Shown here piece by piece: positions 1 through 12,533 of a stretch of 64,000 nucleotides of DNA (its first letter is position 1; every line of letters begins with the position of its first letter). This stretch comes from Dendrocalamus latiflorus. Taxonomy: Eukaryota > Streptophyta > Magnoliopsida > Poales > Poaceae. The DNA lies in the NCBI GenBank assembly GCA_017311315.1, contig CM029663.1, forward strand, positions 19,515,412 through 19,579,411. The letters are read 5' to 3'. Below the pieces are notes generated by a model. The model was given only the letters and a program-made list of their open reading frames with translations. It was not told the DNA's origin and did no database searches. A program made the position numbers and the translations under genes.

Positions 1-2803
1 AATTGAAAGGATTTAATATGATTAAGATAAACATTAACATTTGCCAAAGTTATTTTATTTGAGTTCTTGGTGTCTCAAGGAATTTATTGGAATTTTTCTG
101 GATTTATTTGCTATTTTCTAGAGCTCAAAAGAATTTATTTGAATTTCTGGAAAAGAAAAAGAAAAGAAAAACCAAACCGGCCGGTGGGCCGCAGCCCACC
201 CAGCCGGCCGGCCCAGCCCGCTCGCCCGTCGGTCCAGCATGCCCCGCCCGTGCCACGCGGCAAGCATTCGCCCCGCGCCGCGCCCGCCTTGCTCCGCTGG
301 ATGGCCGACACGCGTCGCCCATCCAAGCGCCTCCCTCGGCCGCAGCCGATCCGGGCTGTCCGCTCGTCCATGCCGCCGACAGGTGGGGCCCGCCTGTCAG
401 GCGTCGTCTCCGACCCGGACTCGTCCCCGTCTCCGAGCAGGACTCTGCGCCGCCGCCGCCGCCGTCTCCATCACGAACTCCTCCGCCTTCCTTTTTCCTC
501 ACCGCCGCATCCGTCGCAGACACCTCGGGGACCGGGTATAAAAGGGGCCCGACCCCCGGGGCTCTCCTCGTCTCATAGCCGCCGCTTCCGCCGCCGCTAG
601 CCGCTCGCCGTCGTCGGTCTTGCCGAGGTCGCCGGAGTCGCCGTCTTCGTGGGAAGGCCGTCGACCTTCGCCTTCGCCGCCGTCCCCGTCGTCGTTGGTA
701 AGACCTCGCCGCCGGTCGAACCCCGCCGCCCTTCGCCGTCGCCTTCGCCGTCGGTCAGATCCGCCGCAGCCCCGCCACCCGGTCGCCGCGGACCCGCCCG
801 CGCCTCCTCGGTCCCAGCGCCGCCACGTCAGCCCTGACGTCAGCGCCCGCGCGTCCCCTCGCCTTCCCGCGCATCGAGTCCACCGTGCGCCGAGTCACTG
901 ACATGCCGGGCCCATCTGTCAGCCGAGCCCGTAGACCCGTGCGCCTTTGTGCCACGTCACCCTACCCAGTCAGCATGCCACGTCAGCTCGGGCGCACACG
1001 TGTCTTGCCACGTGGTCGCCACGTCAGCCCAGCCGCTTGCGCAAGCAGCCCAGTCAGCCGCACTGTTCCGTGCGCCGCGTCCACCGTGGACCTAGCTCCT
1101 CGTGCGCCCGGTCCACAGCACAGTGCATTTTTCCAATTTCCCGATTTTCTTTAGATCCAATTTTTCCAAGAGCCCGTTCTCCCTCGTCCTAGCTCCGATT
1201 GACCCGATTCTTTTTCCTAAATTCATCTAAAATTGAGCTCTACCTTTTGGTTCAGGTTTGAAAGTTTTTGGAGTTTATTTGAATTTTATTTTGTCTTTTC
1301 GTTTCGCTTTCTCTCTCGTTAGATCGCGTGTTCGAGGGAACGGAAGTTGGATTTGAAGACCAAGAGACCTCAGCTGAGCAAGGCCAAGGCAAGTCGTGTC
1401 CTTTGATCATGTTGAACCCAGTTTTCAAATCTATTATGTATTACTTTGTTTTACATTATCATGCATTGCTATTTTATTATAAAACCCTTGTATTAGTAGT
1501 TAATGACCTAATTGATTATTTCCTCCTTGATAATTTGAATACCATGATTCTATTGTCACCATAGGATGGGAAATTATTTAGTGATGCAATACTAGTTGTC
1601 ACATGGGTGGTACGCTTATTTTGCTTAGCCATGCTTATTCTAGTACGTTGGGTTATCATCACATGTGTCAATTAATCTTGATTTAATGATATACTTGAAC
1701 GTGGTGGTCAACCACAGTTATAAAATTTGAGTACCAAGACATGGGTAGTGTCATTGGTGTTGGTTATACAAAATTGGTTTTCACTTGGGCGATTGATCGT
1801 GCAGTAAAGGGGGTGCGAGAGGCACATGGGATGTGGATGTTTCGCCTGGGTAATTCTTAAGAACTTAACTTTGTGCGCCATTGATCTGAGCTTTATCGTG
1901 CAAACCACATGTCTAGTATGGGATAGACCTGGCATAATAATTTGTGAAGTCTCCACTTTGGTTTTACTACTGATGTTGTTGTGGCGCAAGAGGGGGTGAG
2001 AGGCGAAACCTTAGCGAGTGGGATCGGGTGGAGATGGATCATTGTAAAAGCCTTGTTGTGATTTCCTTAGCGCGAGGCTAATCACATCGTGTGGGTACAG
2101 TTGTGCAACCTCTGCAGAGTGTAAAACTATTCGAATAGCCGTGTCCTCGGTCATGGACAATGCTCGGTGATTTCACACGAGGGGTAGAGTCATTATGAAA
2201 TCTGGTTGGGTTGAGCTGGGAAGTGAATGGTCAGTTCACTTGTGGTTATATTCAATTCCTTTGATTATTAATTTAACGTCCTTTGTTAAAGATGCTCTTC
2301 AATCTATGTATGATATTTACTTCAAATTGTCGCTTTCTGCAAAACTAACCTTTCAGCCATCCATTGTTAAGCCTTGCATACTATATTGCATTCATTTGTT
2401 ACAAACGACTTGCTGAGTACTCTATGTACTCACGGCTTTATGCCCCTGTTGCTCAGTTGAGGAGGAGGAGTATCACCAGCAGGAGGTTCCAGAAGGAGAG
2501 TACTTCGACGACTTCGCGGATTAGGCTTCGTTCTCCACTCGATAGCCTGTGGGCGTGTCGATTGGCTGCTGCGCTTTCTTTTGGATTTTCGCTGCTAGTT
2601 TTTGTTAAGCCCTTCGGGCTAGTCTATTGTAAGCTTGACCATAAGGTCGTACTCTGATGATTATTAATAATATTTGAGTCTTTTCTTAGTAAATCGTGAT
2701 ATGTTCGATATTTCATCTTTGTTTATACTGTGTGCACTAGCGTGATCCTGGACTAGTGCAGAATACACAGGAGAGTCCGGATTTGTATATTCGGGTCTCG
2801 ACA
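1..2803 (+). repeat. LTR 1 of gag-only gypsy array (5'-truncated by window)
   Basis: This is the first of four long terminal repeats in a tandem array. It begins inside the LTR (about 101 bp are missing compared with the next copy) and ends in TCTCGACA at 2803, followed by a primer-binding site. Order inside: AT-rich 5' part, very GC-rich promoter region with a TATA box at 537-543, a T-rich stretch, then the 3' part. Compared with LTRs 2-4 it lacks three short tandem duplications (10, 56 and 11 bp) and has one extra CGC triplet; these indels account for its whole length difference of 74 bp. Confidence 0.9.
537..543 (+). promoter_or_regulatory. TATA box in LTR 1
   Basis: TATAAAA lies in the GC-rich part of the LTR with the same flanks in all four LTRs, so it is the likely core promoter; transcription would start roughly 25-35 bp downstream. 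The position is inferred from the motif only. Confidence 0.6.
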
Positions 2804-2807
2804 GAGA

Positions 2808-2819
2808 TGGTATCAGAGC
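2808..2819 (+). other. Primer-binding site (initiator tRNA-Met), copy 1
   Basis: TGGTATCAGAGC begins four bases after the LTR end. This is the standard plant LTR-retrotransposon primer site complementary to the 3' end of initiator tRNA-Met, and it fixes the LTR boundary and the + orientation. Confidence 0.92.
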
Positions 2820-3455
2820 TATATCGACTGTAGGACGAAGCCCTAGTTAGAATGATCGAATTAGTCAAGTTTTCAAAATTTATTTTCTAAATCAAATCAA
2901 CCAAATGATTGTCTAGTAATTCTTGATTCTTACCTCATTCTTAGGATTCTTGCTCCTTGTCTCCTCTGAGAACTTGTTTTCGAAACTTAATTTGACTTCT
3001 TATCACTATAATGTCCATAGATGTCTCGAGTGTCCCTCAATCAAAGTGAAAGTTGACATGGAATCCTTCAAGCTATGCTGGGAAGTCGAGATCAAGGGAG
3101 CACCCAATATGTCAAGACAAGATTGGAGATTTCCGTGAAGAATAGGAGCCATTAGATTTGAACCCTGTTATAGTTTTGGCATCGTGTAGAACGTTTTGCT
3201 TCTTATTTGCCGTTGGGCGTGATGTGAGCTGTAGTTTTGCTTCTAGCATTATGATGCAGTCATGTCAAAAGTCTTTTTGCGGATTTTATCGCTTCTTTTG
3301 TTAGCCTTTTCGGCTAAGTGTTTGCTTAGTTTAGGGTTGCCATTAGTTATCCCCCTTAGACGAGTTTACCACTTACCTTTGCTTTTCCCTCTTACCTATT
3401 GAGCCCTGAAGAGTCAGTTCTCAGCAAGTGATCTTTCTTTCAGAGCAGAGTAGAA

Positions 3456-4637
3456 ATGGTCGACACTCGGAACACAGCAAGACGCAGTCAGATGAACCAA
3501 GACCCAGAGGATAGTAACACAAACCAGGCAACTCAGGGACCACAAGCAACTCCAATGGGCCTAGATCCGACCTTGAGTCAGTTCATGGCAGCTCAAACTC
3601 AGCTCATGAATACGATGATGCAGAATTTAACCAATATGATGAACCAACAGCATCAGGCAGCCTTTGCACCTCAGACAAATCGTCCATCATCCAGATTTGC
3701 AGAATTTATGAGGACCAGACCGCCAACTTATTCTAACTCATCTGAGCCTTTGGAAGCAGATGATTGGATTCGTTCAGTGGAAAAGAAGCTAAACCTTGCT
3801 CAATGCACCAATCGCGAGAAAGTGTTGTACGCTACCCACCAGCTAGAGGGAGCCGCCGCAGAATGGTGGGAGAACTACTGTGCCGCTCATGAGGATCAAG
3901 ACAACATCACTTGGGCTGAGTTCACAGTAGCTTTTCGACACGCTCATATCTTGGATGGAGTGATCGAGATGAAGAAGGAGGAATTTCGTGAGCTACAGCA
4001 AGGGAGTATGTCAGTAAGTGAATATCTCAACAAGTTCACCCAACTAGCTCGCTATGCACCGGAGGACGTCGCCACGGATGATGCCCGTCAAAAGAGGTTC
4101 AAGAGGGGATTGAACCCGGGATTGAAAGTTCAAGTAGTGAGAAACGACTATACCAGCTTCCAAGACATGGTGGATAAGGCGATGCTCATTGAGGAAAGCC
4201 GTCACGAACTAGAGGAGTCCCGCAAAAGAAGGGTGATGCAACAAGGATCTCAGATGCCTCAGGCTCAGAGGGCTCGTCTCAGCACATATCAGCCAGCCCG
4301 TGTCCCTCAGTAGTCTGGATTCAGAACCCCCGCACTAGCCCCTCGCCAGCTCTTGTCTGGGCCTCAGCCAATTAATCAGCAACGGGAGAATGTCAACCCT
4401 ACAGCATCAGTCACTTGCTACAAGTGCCATGAGCCAGGTCATTTTGCTCGCACGTGCCCACAGAAGCGTCAAGGAATCACGCCAATTCCGTTCAACCTTG
4501 ATAGTACCCCTGCCAAAACTCCAGGAGCAAGCCGTGGAACATCGTCAAGTCAAGGAAGCCAGATACCTCATAGCGTTACAAGGGGAAGCCTCAACCACGT
4601 CGTCTCCAATGACGCACCTGGTAACCTATTCTTTTAG
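3456..4637 (+). pseudogene. gag, copy 1, interrupted by an in-frame TAG
   Basis: Gypsy-type Gag. The first 285 codons are open and hold the retrotransposon gag (capsid-like) domain, with a WW-containing core around residue 137 and the conserved segment around residues 160-210. TAG at 4311-4313 then stops the frame. The same frame reopens directly and carries the zinc knuckle CX2CX4HX4C (CYKCHEPGHFARTC). In copy 3 the codon is CAG (Gln), so this stop is a single C-to-T change that separates capsid from nucleocapsid. The frame ends shortly after the knuckle, where an autonomous relative would continue into protease. Product, if made: capsid-only Gag unless the stop is read through. Confidence 0.88.
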
Positions 4638-4669
4638 TAAGCCTGAATCTCGGGGTCGAGATTCCGTTT

Positions 4670-4680
4670 AAGGGGGGAGG
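4670..4680 (+). other. Polypurine tract, copy 1
   Basis: AAGGGGGGAGG lies two bases before the TGTAACATCC that opens LTR 2. It is the expected plus-strand priming site and confirms the LTR 5' boundary. Confidence 0.85.
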
Positions 4681-4682
4681 TT

Positions 4683-7660
4683 TGTAACATCCTGATTTTC
4701 AGAGCCTTTTTGAAGCCTTTTAAAATAAAATTCACCATTTGAATTTTTCTGGAATTAATTAAAGCTTAATTGGAATTTTATTAAATTGAAAGGATTTAAT
4801 ATGATTAAGATAAACATTAACATTTGCCAAAGTTATTTTATTTGAGTTCTTGGTGTCTCAAGGAATTTATTGGAATTTTTCTGGATTTTTCTGGATTTAT
4901 TTGCTATTTTCTAGAGCTCAAAAGAATTTATTTGAATTTCTGGAAAAGAAAAAGAAAAGAAAAACCAAACCGGCCGGTGGGCCGCAGCCCACCCAGCCAG
5001 CCGGCCCAGCCCGCTCGCCCGTCGGTCCAGCATGCCCCGCCCGTGCCACGCGGCAAGCATCCGCCCCGCGCCGCGCCCGCCTTGCTCCGCTGGATGGCCG
5101 ACACGCGTCGCCCATCCAAGCGCCTCCCTCGGCCGCAGCCGATCCGGGCTGTCCGCTCGTCCATGCCGCCGACAGGTGGGGCCCGCCTGTCAGGCGTCGT
5201 CTCCGACCCGGACTCGTCCCCGTCTCCGAGCAGGACTCTGCGCCGCCGCCGCCGTCTCCATCACGAACTCCTCCGCCTTCCTTTTTCCTCGCCGCCGCAT
5301 CCGTCGCGGACACCTCGGGGACCGGGTATAAAAGGGGCCCGACCCCCGGGGCTCTCCTCGTCCCATAGCCGCCGCTTCCGCCGCCGCTAGCCGCTCGCCG
5401 TCGTCGGTCTTGCCGAGGTCGCCGGAGTCGCCGTCTTCGTGGGAAGGCCGTCGACCTTCGCCTTCGCCGCCGTCCCCGTCGTCGCCGGTAAGACCTCGCC
5501 GCCGGTCGAACCCCGCCGCCCTTCGCCGTCGCCTTCGCCGTCGGTCAGATCCGCCACAGCCCCGCCGCCGCCGTGCGCCGCCGTCGCCTTCGCTGTCGGT
5601 CAGATCCGCCCGCAGCCCCGCCGCCCGGTCGCCGCGGACCCGCCCGCGCCTCCTCGGTCCCAGCGCCGCCACGTCAGCCTTGACGTCAGCGCCCGCGCGT
5701 CCCCTCGCCTTCCCGCGCATCGAGTCCACCGTGCGCCGAGTCACTGACATGCCGGGCCCATCTGTCAGCCGAGCCCGTAGACCCGTGCGCCTTTGTGCCA
5801 CGTCACCCTACCCAGTCAGCATGCCACGTCAGCTCGGGCGCACACGTGTCTTGCCACGTGGTCGCCACGTCAGCCCAGCCGCTTGCGCAAGCAGCCCAGT
5901 CAGCCGCACTGTTCCGTGCGCCGCGTCCACCGTGGACCTAGCTCCTCGTGCGCCCGGTCCACAGCACAGTGCCTTTTTCCAATTTCCCGATTTTCTTTAG
6001 ATCCAATTTTTCCAAGAGCCCGTTCTCCCTCGTCCTAGCTCCGATTGACCCGATTCTTTTTCCTAAATTCATCTAAAATTGAGCTCTACCTTTTGGTTCA
6101 GGTTTGAAAGTTTTTGGAGTTTATTTGAATTTTATTTGAATTTTATTTTGTCTTTTCGTTTCGCTTTCTCTCTCGTTAGATCGCGTGTTCGAGGGAACGG
6201 AAGTTGGATTTGAAGACCAAGAGACCTCAGCTGAGCAAGGCCAAGGCAAGTCGTGTCCTTTGATCATGTTGAACCCAGTTTTCAAATCTATTATGTATTA
6301 CTTTGTTTTACATTATCATGCATTGCTATTTTATTATAAAACCCTTGTATTGGTAGTTAATGACCTAATTGATTGTTTCCTCCTTGATAATTTGAATACC
6401 ATGATTCTATTGTCACCATAGGATGGGAAATTATTTAGTGATGCAATACTAGTTGTCACATGGGTGGTACGCTTATTTTGCTTAGCCATGCTTATTCTAG
6501 TACGTTGGGTTATCATCACATGTGTCAATTAATCTTGATTTAATGATATACTTGAACGTGGTGGTCAACCACAGTTATAAAATTTGAGTACCAAGACATG
6601 GGTAGTGTCATTGGTGTTGGTTATACAAAATTGGTTTTCACTTGGGCGATTGATCGTGCAGTAAAGGGGGTGCGAGAGGCACATGGGATGTGGATGTTTC
6701 GCCTAGGTAATTCTTAAGGACTTAACTTTGTGCGCCATTGATCTGAGCTTTATCGTGCAAACCACATGTCTAGTATGGGATAGACCTGGCATAATAATTT
6801 GTGAAGTCTCCACTTTGGTTTTACTACTGATGTTGTTGTGGCGCAAGAGGGGGTGAGAGGCGAAACCTTAGCGAGTGGGATCGGGTGGAGATGGATCATT
6901 GTAAAAGCCTTGTTGTGATTTCCTTAGCGCGAGGCTAATCACATCGTGTGGGTACAGTTGTGCAACCTCTGCAGAGTGTAAAACTATTCGAATAGCCGTG
7001 TCCTCGGTCATGGACAATGCTCGGTGATTTCACACGAGGGGTAGAGTCATTATGAAATCTGGTTGGGTTGAGCTGGGAAGTGAATGGTCAGTTCACTTGT
7101 GGTTATATTCAATTCCTTTGATTATTAATTTAACGTCCTTTGTTAAATATGCTCTTCAATCTATGTATGATATTTACTTCAAATTGTCGCTTTCTGCAAA
7201 ACTAACCTTTCAGCCATCCATTGTTAAGCCTTGCATACTATATTGCATTCATTTGTTACAAACGACTTGCTGAGTACTCTATGTACTCACGGCTTTATGC
7301 CCCTGTTGCTCAGTTGAGGAGGAGGAGTATCACCAGCAGGAGGTTCCAGAAGGAGAGTACTTCGACGACTTCGCGGATTAGGCTTCGTTCTCCACTCGAT
7401 AGCCTGTGGGCGTGTCGATTGGCTGCTGCGCTTTCTTTTGGATTTTCGCTGCTAGTTTTTGTTAAGCCCTTCGGGCTAGTCTATTGTAAGCTTGACCATA
7501 AGGTCGTACTCTGATGATTATTAATAATATTTGAGTCTTTTCTTAGTAAATCGTGATATGTTCGATATTTCATCTTTGTTTATACTGTGTGCACTAGCGT
7601 GATCCTGGACTAGTGCAGAATACACAGGAGAGTCCGGATTTGTATATTCGGGTCTCGACA
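4683..7660 (+). repeat. LTR 2 of gag-only gypsy array (complete, 2978 bp)
   Basis: Complete LTR running from TGTAACATCC to TCTCGACA, bounded by a polypurine tract on the left and a primer-binding site on the right. It serves both as 3' LTR of unit 1 and 5' LTR of unit 2, so the units share LTRs rather than each having a pair. It carries the 10-bp, 56-bp and 11-bp duplications that LTR 1 lacks. Confidence 0.94.
5327..5333 (+). promoter_or_regulatory. TATA box in LTR 2
   Basis: TATAAAA at the same place in the LTR as the LTR 1 box, with identical flanking sequence. Confidence 0.6.
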
Positions 7661-7664
7661 GAGA

Positions 7665-7676
7665 TGGTATCAGAGC
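7665..7676 (+). other. Primer-binding site (initiator tRNA-Met), copy 2
   Basis: TGGTATCAGAGC four bases after the end of LTR 2, identical to copy 1. Confidence 0.92.
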
Positions 7677-8312
7677 TATATCGACTGTAGGACGAAGCCC
7701 TAGTTAGAATGATCGAATTAGTCAAGTTTTCAAAATTTATTTTCTAAATCAAATCAACCAAATGATTGTCTAGTAATTCTTGATTCTTACCTCATTCTTA
7801 GGATTCTTGCTCCTTGTCTCCTCTGAGAACTTGTTTTCGAAACTTAATTTGACTTCTTATCACTATAATGTCCATAGATGTCTCGAGTGTCCCTCAATCA
7901 AAGTGAAAGTTGACATGGAATCCTTCAAGCTATGCTGGGAAGTCGAGATCAAGGGAGCACCCAATATGTCAAGACAAGATTGGAGATTTCCGTGAAGAAT
8001 AGGAGCCATTAGATTTGAACCCTGTTATAGTTTTGGCATCGTGTAGAACGTTTTGCTTCTTATTTGCCGTTGGGCGTGATGTGAGCTGTAGTTTTGCTTC
8101 TAGCATTATGATGCAGTCATGTCAAAAGTCTTTTTGCGGATTTTATCGCTTCTTTTGTTAGCCTTTTCGGCTAAGTGTTTGCTTAGTTTAGGGTTGCCAT
8201 TAGTTATCCCCCTTAGACGAGTTTACCACTTACCTTTGCTTTTCCCTCTTACCTATTGAGCCCTGAAGAGTCAGTTCTCAGCAAGTGATCTTTCTTTCAG
8301 AGCAGAGTAGAA

Positions 8313-9494
8313 ATGGTCGACACTCGGAACACAGCAAGACGCAGTCAGATGAACCAAGACCCAGAGGATAGTAACACAAACCAGGCAACTCAGGGACCAC
8401 AAGCAACTCCAATGGGCCTAGATCCGACCTTGAGTCAGTTCATGGCAGCTCAAACTCAGCTCATGAATACGATGATGCAGAATTTAACCAATATGATGAA
8501 CCAACAGCATCAGGCAGCCTTTGCACCTCAGACAAATCGTCCATCATCCAGATTTGCAGAATTTATGAGGACCAGACCGCCAACTTATTCTAACTCATCT
8601 GAGCCTTTGGAAGCAGATGATTGGATTCGTTCAGTGGAAAAGAAGCTAAACCTTGCTCAATGCACCAATCGCGAGAAAGTGTTGTACGCTACCCACCAGC
8701 TAGAGGGAGCCGCCGCAGAATGGTGGGAGAACTACTGTGCCGCTCATGAGGATCAAGACAACATCACTTGGGCTGAGTTCACAGTAGCTTTTCGACACGC
8801 TCATATCTTGGATGGAGTGATCGAGATGAAGAAGGAGGAATTTCGTGAGCTACAGCAAGGGAGTATGTCAGTAAGTGAATATCTCAACAAGTTCACCCAA
8901 CTAGCTCGCTATGCACCGGAGGACGTCGCCACGGATGATGCCCGTCAAAAGAGGTTCAAGAGGGGATTGAACCCGGGATTGAAAGTTCAAGTAGTGAGAA
9001 ACAACTATACCAGCTTCCAAGACATGGTGGATAAGGCGATGCTCATTGAGGAAAGCCGTCACGAACTAGAGGAGTCCCGCAAAAGAAGGGTGATGCAACA
9101 AGGATCTCAGATGCCTCAGGCTCAGAGGGCTCGTCTCAGCACATATCAGCCAGCCCGTGTCCCTCAGTAGTCTGGATTCAGAACCCCCGCACTAGCCCCT
9201 CGCCAGCTCTTGTCTGGGCCTCAGCCAATTAATCAGCAACGGGAGAATGTCAACCCTACAGCATCAGTCACTTGCTACAAGTGCCATGAGCCAGGTCATT
9301 TTGCTCGCACGTGCCCACAGAAGCGTCAAGGAATCACGCCAATTCCGTTCAACCTTGATAGTACCCCTGCCAAAACTCCAGGAGCAAGCCGTGGAACATC
9401 GTCAAGTCAAGGAAGCCAGATACCTCATAGCGTTACAAGGGGAAGCCTCAACCACGTCGTCTCCAATGACGCACCTGGTAACCTATTCTTTTAG
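8313..9494 (+). pseudogene. gag, copy 2, interrupted by the same in-frame TAG
   Basis: Gag of the same design as copy 1. It is open for 285 codons, has TAG at 9168-9170, then continues in frame through the zinc knuckle to 9494. It shares the stop with copy 1 and also has a private Asp-to-Asn change near residue 229 (RNN instead of RND). The shared stop implies that copies 1 and 2 descend from one mutated unit by duplication after insertion, or were homogenised by gene conversion. Confidence 0.88.
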
Positions 9495-9526
9495 TAAGCC
9501 TGAATCTCGGGGTCGAGATTCCGTTT

Positions 9527-9537
9527 AAGGGGGGAGG
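9527..9537 (+). other. Polypurine tract, copy 2
   Basis: AAGGGGGGAGG immediately before LTR 3, as in copy 1. Confidence 0.85.
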
Positions 9538-9539
9538 TT

Positions 9540-12517
9540 TGTAACATCCTGATTTTCAGAGCCTTTTTGAAGCCTTTTAAAATAAAATTCACCATTTGAA
9601 TTTTTCTGGAATTAATTAAAGCTTAATTGGAATTTTATTAAATTGAAAGGATTTAATATGATTAAGATAAACATTAACATTTGCCAAAGTTATTTTATTT
9701 GAGTTCTTGGTGTCTCAAGGAATTTATTGGAATTTTTCTGGATTTTTCTGGATTTATTTGCTATTTTCTAGAGCTCAAAAGAATTTATTTGAATTTCTGG
9801 AAAAGAAAAAGAAAAGAAAAACCAAACCGGCCGGTGGGCCGCAGCCCACCCAGCCAGCCGGCCCAGCCCGCTCGCCCGTCGGTCCAGCATGCCCCGCCCG
9901 TGCCACGCGGCAAGCATCCGCCCCGCGCCGCGCCCGCCTTGCTCCGCTGGATGGCCGACACGCGTCGCCCATCCAAGCGCCTCCCTCGGCCGCAGCCGAT
10001 CCGGGCTGTCCGCTCGTCCATGCCGCCGACAGGTGGGGCCCGCCTGTCAGGCGTCGTCTCCGACCCGGACTCGTCCCCGTCTCCGAGCAGGACTCTGCGC
10101 CGCCGCCGCCGTCTCCATCACGAACTCCTCCGCCTTCCTTTTTCCTCGCCGCCGCATCCGTCGCGGACACCTCGGGGACCGGGTATAAAAGGGGCCCGAC
10201 CCCCGGGGCTCTCCTCGTCCCATAGCCGCCGCTTCCGCCGCCGCTAGCCGCTCGCCGTCGTCGGTCTTGCCGAGGTCGCCGGAGTCGCCGTCTTCGTGGG
10301 AAGGCCGTCGACCTTCGCCTTCGCCGCCGTCCCCGTCGTCGCCGGTAAGACCTCGCCGCCGGTCGAACCCCGCCGCCCTTCGCCGTCGCCTTCGCCGTCG
10401 GTCAGATCCGCCACAGCCCCGCCGCCGCCGTGCGCCGCCGTCGCCTTCGCTGTCGGTCAGATCCGCCCGCAGCCCCGCCGCCCGGTCGCCGCGGACCCGC
10501 CCGCGCCTCCTCGGTCCCAGCGCCGCCACGTCAGCCTTGACGTCAGCGCCCGCGCGTCCCCTCGCCTTCCCGCGCATCGAGTCCACCGTGCGCCGAGTCA
10601 CTGACATGCCGGGCCCATCTGTCAGCCGAGCCCGTAGACCCGTGCGCCTTTGTGCCACGTCACCCTACCCAGTCAGCATGCCACGTCAGCTCGGGCGCAC
10701 ACGTGTCTTGCCACGTGGTCGCCACGTCAGCCCAGCCGCTTGCGCAAGCAGCCCAGTTAGCCGCACTGTTCCGTGCGCCGCGTCCACCGTGGACCTAGCT
10801 CCTCGTGCGCCCGGTCCACAGCACAGTGCCTTTTTCCAATTTCCCGATTTTCTTTAGATCCAATTTTTCCAAGAGCCCGTTCTCCCTCGTCCTAGCTCCG
10901 ATTGACCCGATTCTTTTTCCTAAATTCATCTAAAATTGAGCTCTACCTTTTGGTTCAGGTTTGAAAGTTTTTGGAGTTTATTTGAATTTTATTTGAATTT
11001 TATTTTGTCTTTTCGTTTCGCTTTCTCTCTCGTTAGATCGCGTGTTCGAGGGAACGGAAGTTGGATTTGAAGACCAAGAGACCTCAGCTGAGCAAGGCCA
11101 AGGCAAGTCGTGTCCTTTGATCATGTTGAACCCAGTTTTCAAATCTATTATGTATTACTTTGTTTTACATTATCATGCATTGCTATTTTATTATAAAACT
11201 CTTGTATTGGTAGTTAATGACCTAATTGATTGTTTCCTCCTTGATAATTTGAATACCATGATTCTATTGTCACCATAGGATGGGAAATTATTTAGTGATG
11301 CAATACTAGTTGTCACATGGGTGGTACGCTTATTTTGCTTAGCCATGCTTATTCTAGTACGTTGGGTTATCATCACATGTGTCAATTAATCTTGATTTAA
11401 TGATATACTTGAACGTGGTGGTCAACCACAGTTATAAAATTTGAGTACCAAGACATGGGTAGTGTCATTGGTGTTGGTTATACAAAATTGGTTTTCACTT
11501 GGGCGATTGATCGTGCAGTAAAGGGGGTGCGAGAGGCACATGGGATGTGGATGTTTCGCCTAGGTAATTCTTAAGGACTTAACTTTGTGCGCCATTGATC
11601 TGAGCTTTATCGTGCAAACCACATGTCTAGTATGGGATAGACCTGGCATAATAATTTGTGAAGTCTCCACTTTGGTTTTACTACTGATGTTGTTGTGGCG
11701 CAAGAGGGGGTGAGAGGCGAAACCTTAGCGAGTGGGATCGGGTGGAGATGGATCATTGTAAAAGCCTTGTTGTGATTTCCTTAGCGCGAGGCTAATCACA
11801 TCGTGTGGGTACAGTTGTGCAACCTCTGCAGAGTGTAAAACTATTCGAATAGCCGTGTCCTCGGTCATGGACAATGCTCGGTGATTTCACACGAGGGGTA
11901 GAGTCATTATGAAATCTGGTTGGGTTGAGCTGGGAAGTGAATGGTCAGTTCACTTGTGGTTATATTCAATTCCTTTGATTATTAATTTAACGTCCTTTGT
12001 TAAATATGCTCTTCAATCTATGTATGATATTTACTTCAAATTGTCGCTTTCTGCAAAACTAACCTTTCAGCCATCCATTGTTAAGCCTTGCATACTATAT
12101 TGCATTCATTTATTACAAACGACTTGCTGAGTACTCTATGTACTCACGGCTTTATGCCCCTGTTGCTCAGTTGAGGAGGAGGAGTATCACCAGCAGGAGG
12201 TTCCAGAAGGAGAGTACTTCGACGACTTCGCGGATTAGGCTTCGTTCTCCACTCGATAGCCTGTGGGCGTGTCGATTGGCTGCTGCGCTTTCTTTTGGAT
12301 TTCCGCTGCTAGTTTTTGTTAAGCCCTTCGGGCTAGTCTATTGTAAGCTTGACCATAAGGTCGTACTCTGATGATTATTAATAATATTTGAGTCTTTTCT
12401 TAGTAAATCGTGATATGTTCGATATTTCATCTTTGTTTATACTGTGTGCACTAGCGTGATCCTGGACTAGTGCAGAATACACAGGAGAGTCCGGATTTGT
12501 ATATTCGGGTCTCGACA
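9540..12517 (+). repeat. LTR 3 of gag-only gypsy array (complete, 2978 bp)
   Basis: Same length and boundaries (TGTAACATCC to TCTCGACA) as LTR 2 and almost identical to it by eye. It is shared between units 2 and 3. Confidence 0.94.
10184..10190 (+). promoter_or_regulatory. TATA box in LTR 3
   Basis: TATAAAA at the conserved LTR position. Confidence 0.6.
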
Positions 12518-12521
12518 GAGA

Positions 12522-12533
12522 TGGTATCAGAGC
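12522..12533 (+). other. Primer-binding site (initiator tRNA-Met), copy 3
   Basis: TGGTATCAGAGC four bases after the end of LTR 3. Confidence 0.92.

Larger units (their letters stand above)
2804..4682 (+). mobile_element. Internal domain 1 of gag-only gypsy retrotransposon
   Basis: The 1879-bp internal domain lies between LTRs 1 and 2. It contains the primer-binding site, a leader of about 640 bp, one gag frame and a polypurine tract, and nothing else. There is no protease, reverse transcriptase, RNase H or integrase. The internal domain is shorter than one LTR. This is the layout of the non-autonomous plant class called TR-GAG, which must borrow pol functions from a relative. Confidence 0.87.
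7661..9539 (+). mobile_element. Internal domain 2 of gag-only gypsy retrotransposon
   Basis: Same 1879-bp length and content as internal domain 1: primer site, leader, gag only, polypurine tract. It differs from copy 1 by scattered single bases, so it is a separate copy and not a duplicated read. Confidence 0.88.

Noticed and set aside
67..955. Several Arg/Pro-rich open frames on both strands in the LTR, repeated in each copy
   Set aside because: They come from the GC-rich CGCCGCCG promoter region, overlap in several frames, and change length with indels between LTR copies. No protein character.
2923..3138. 71-codon frame in the leader before gag, conserved in all three units
   Set aside because: Conservation only reflects near-identical units. 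It has no recognisable domain and may at most be an upstream frame in the leader.
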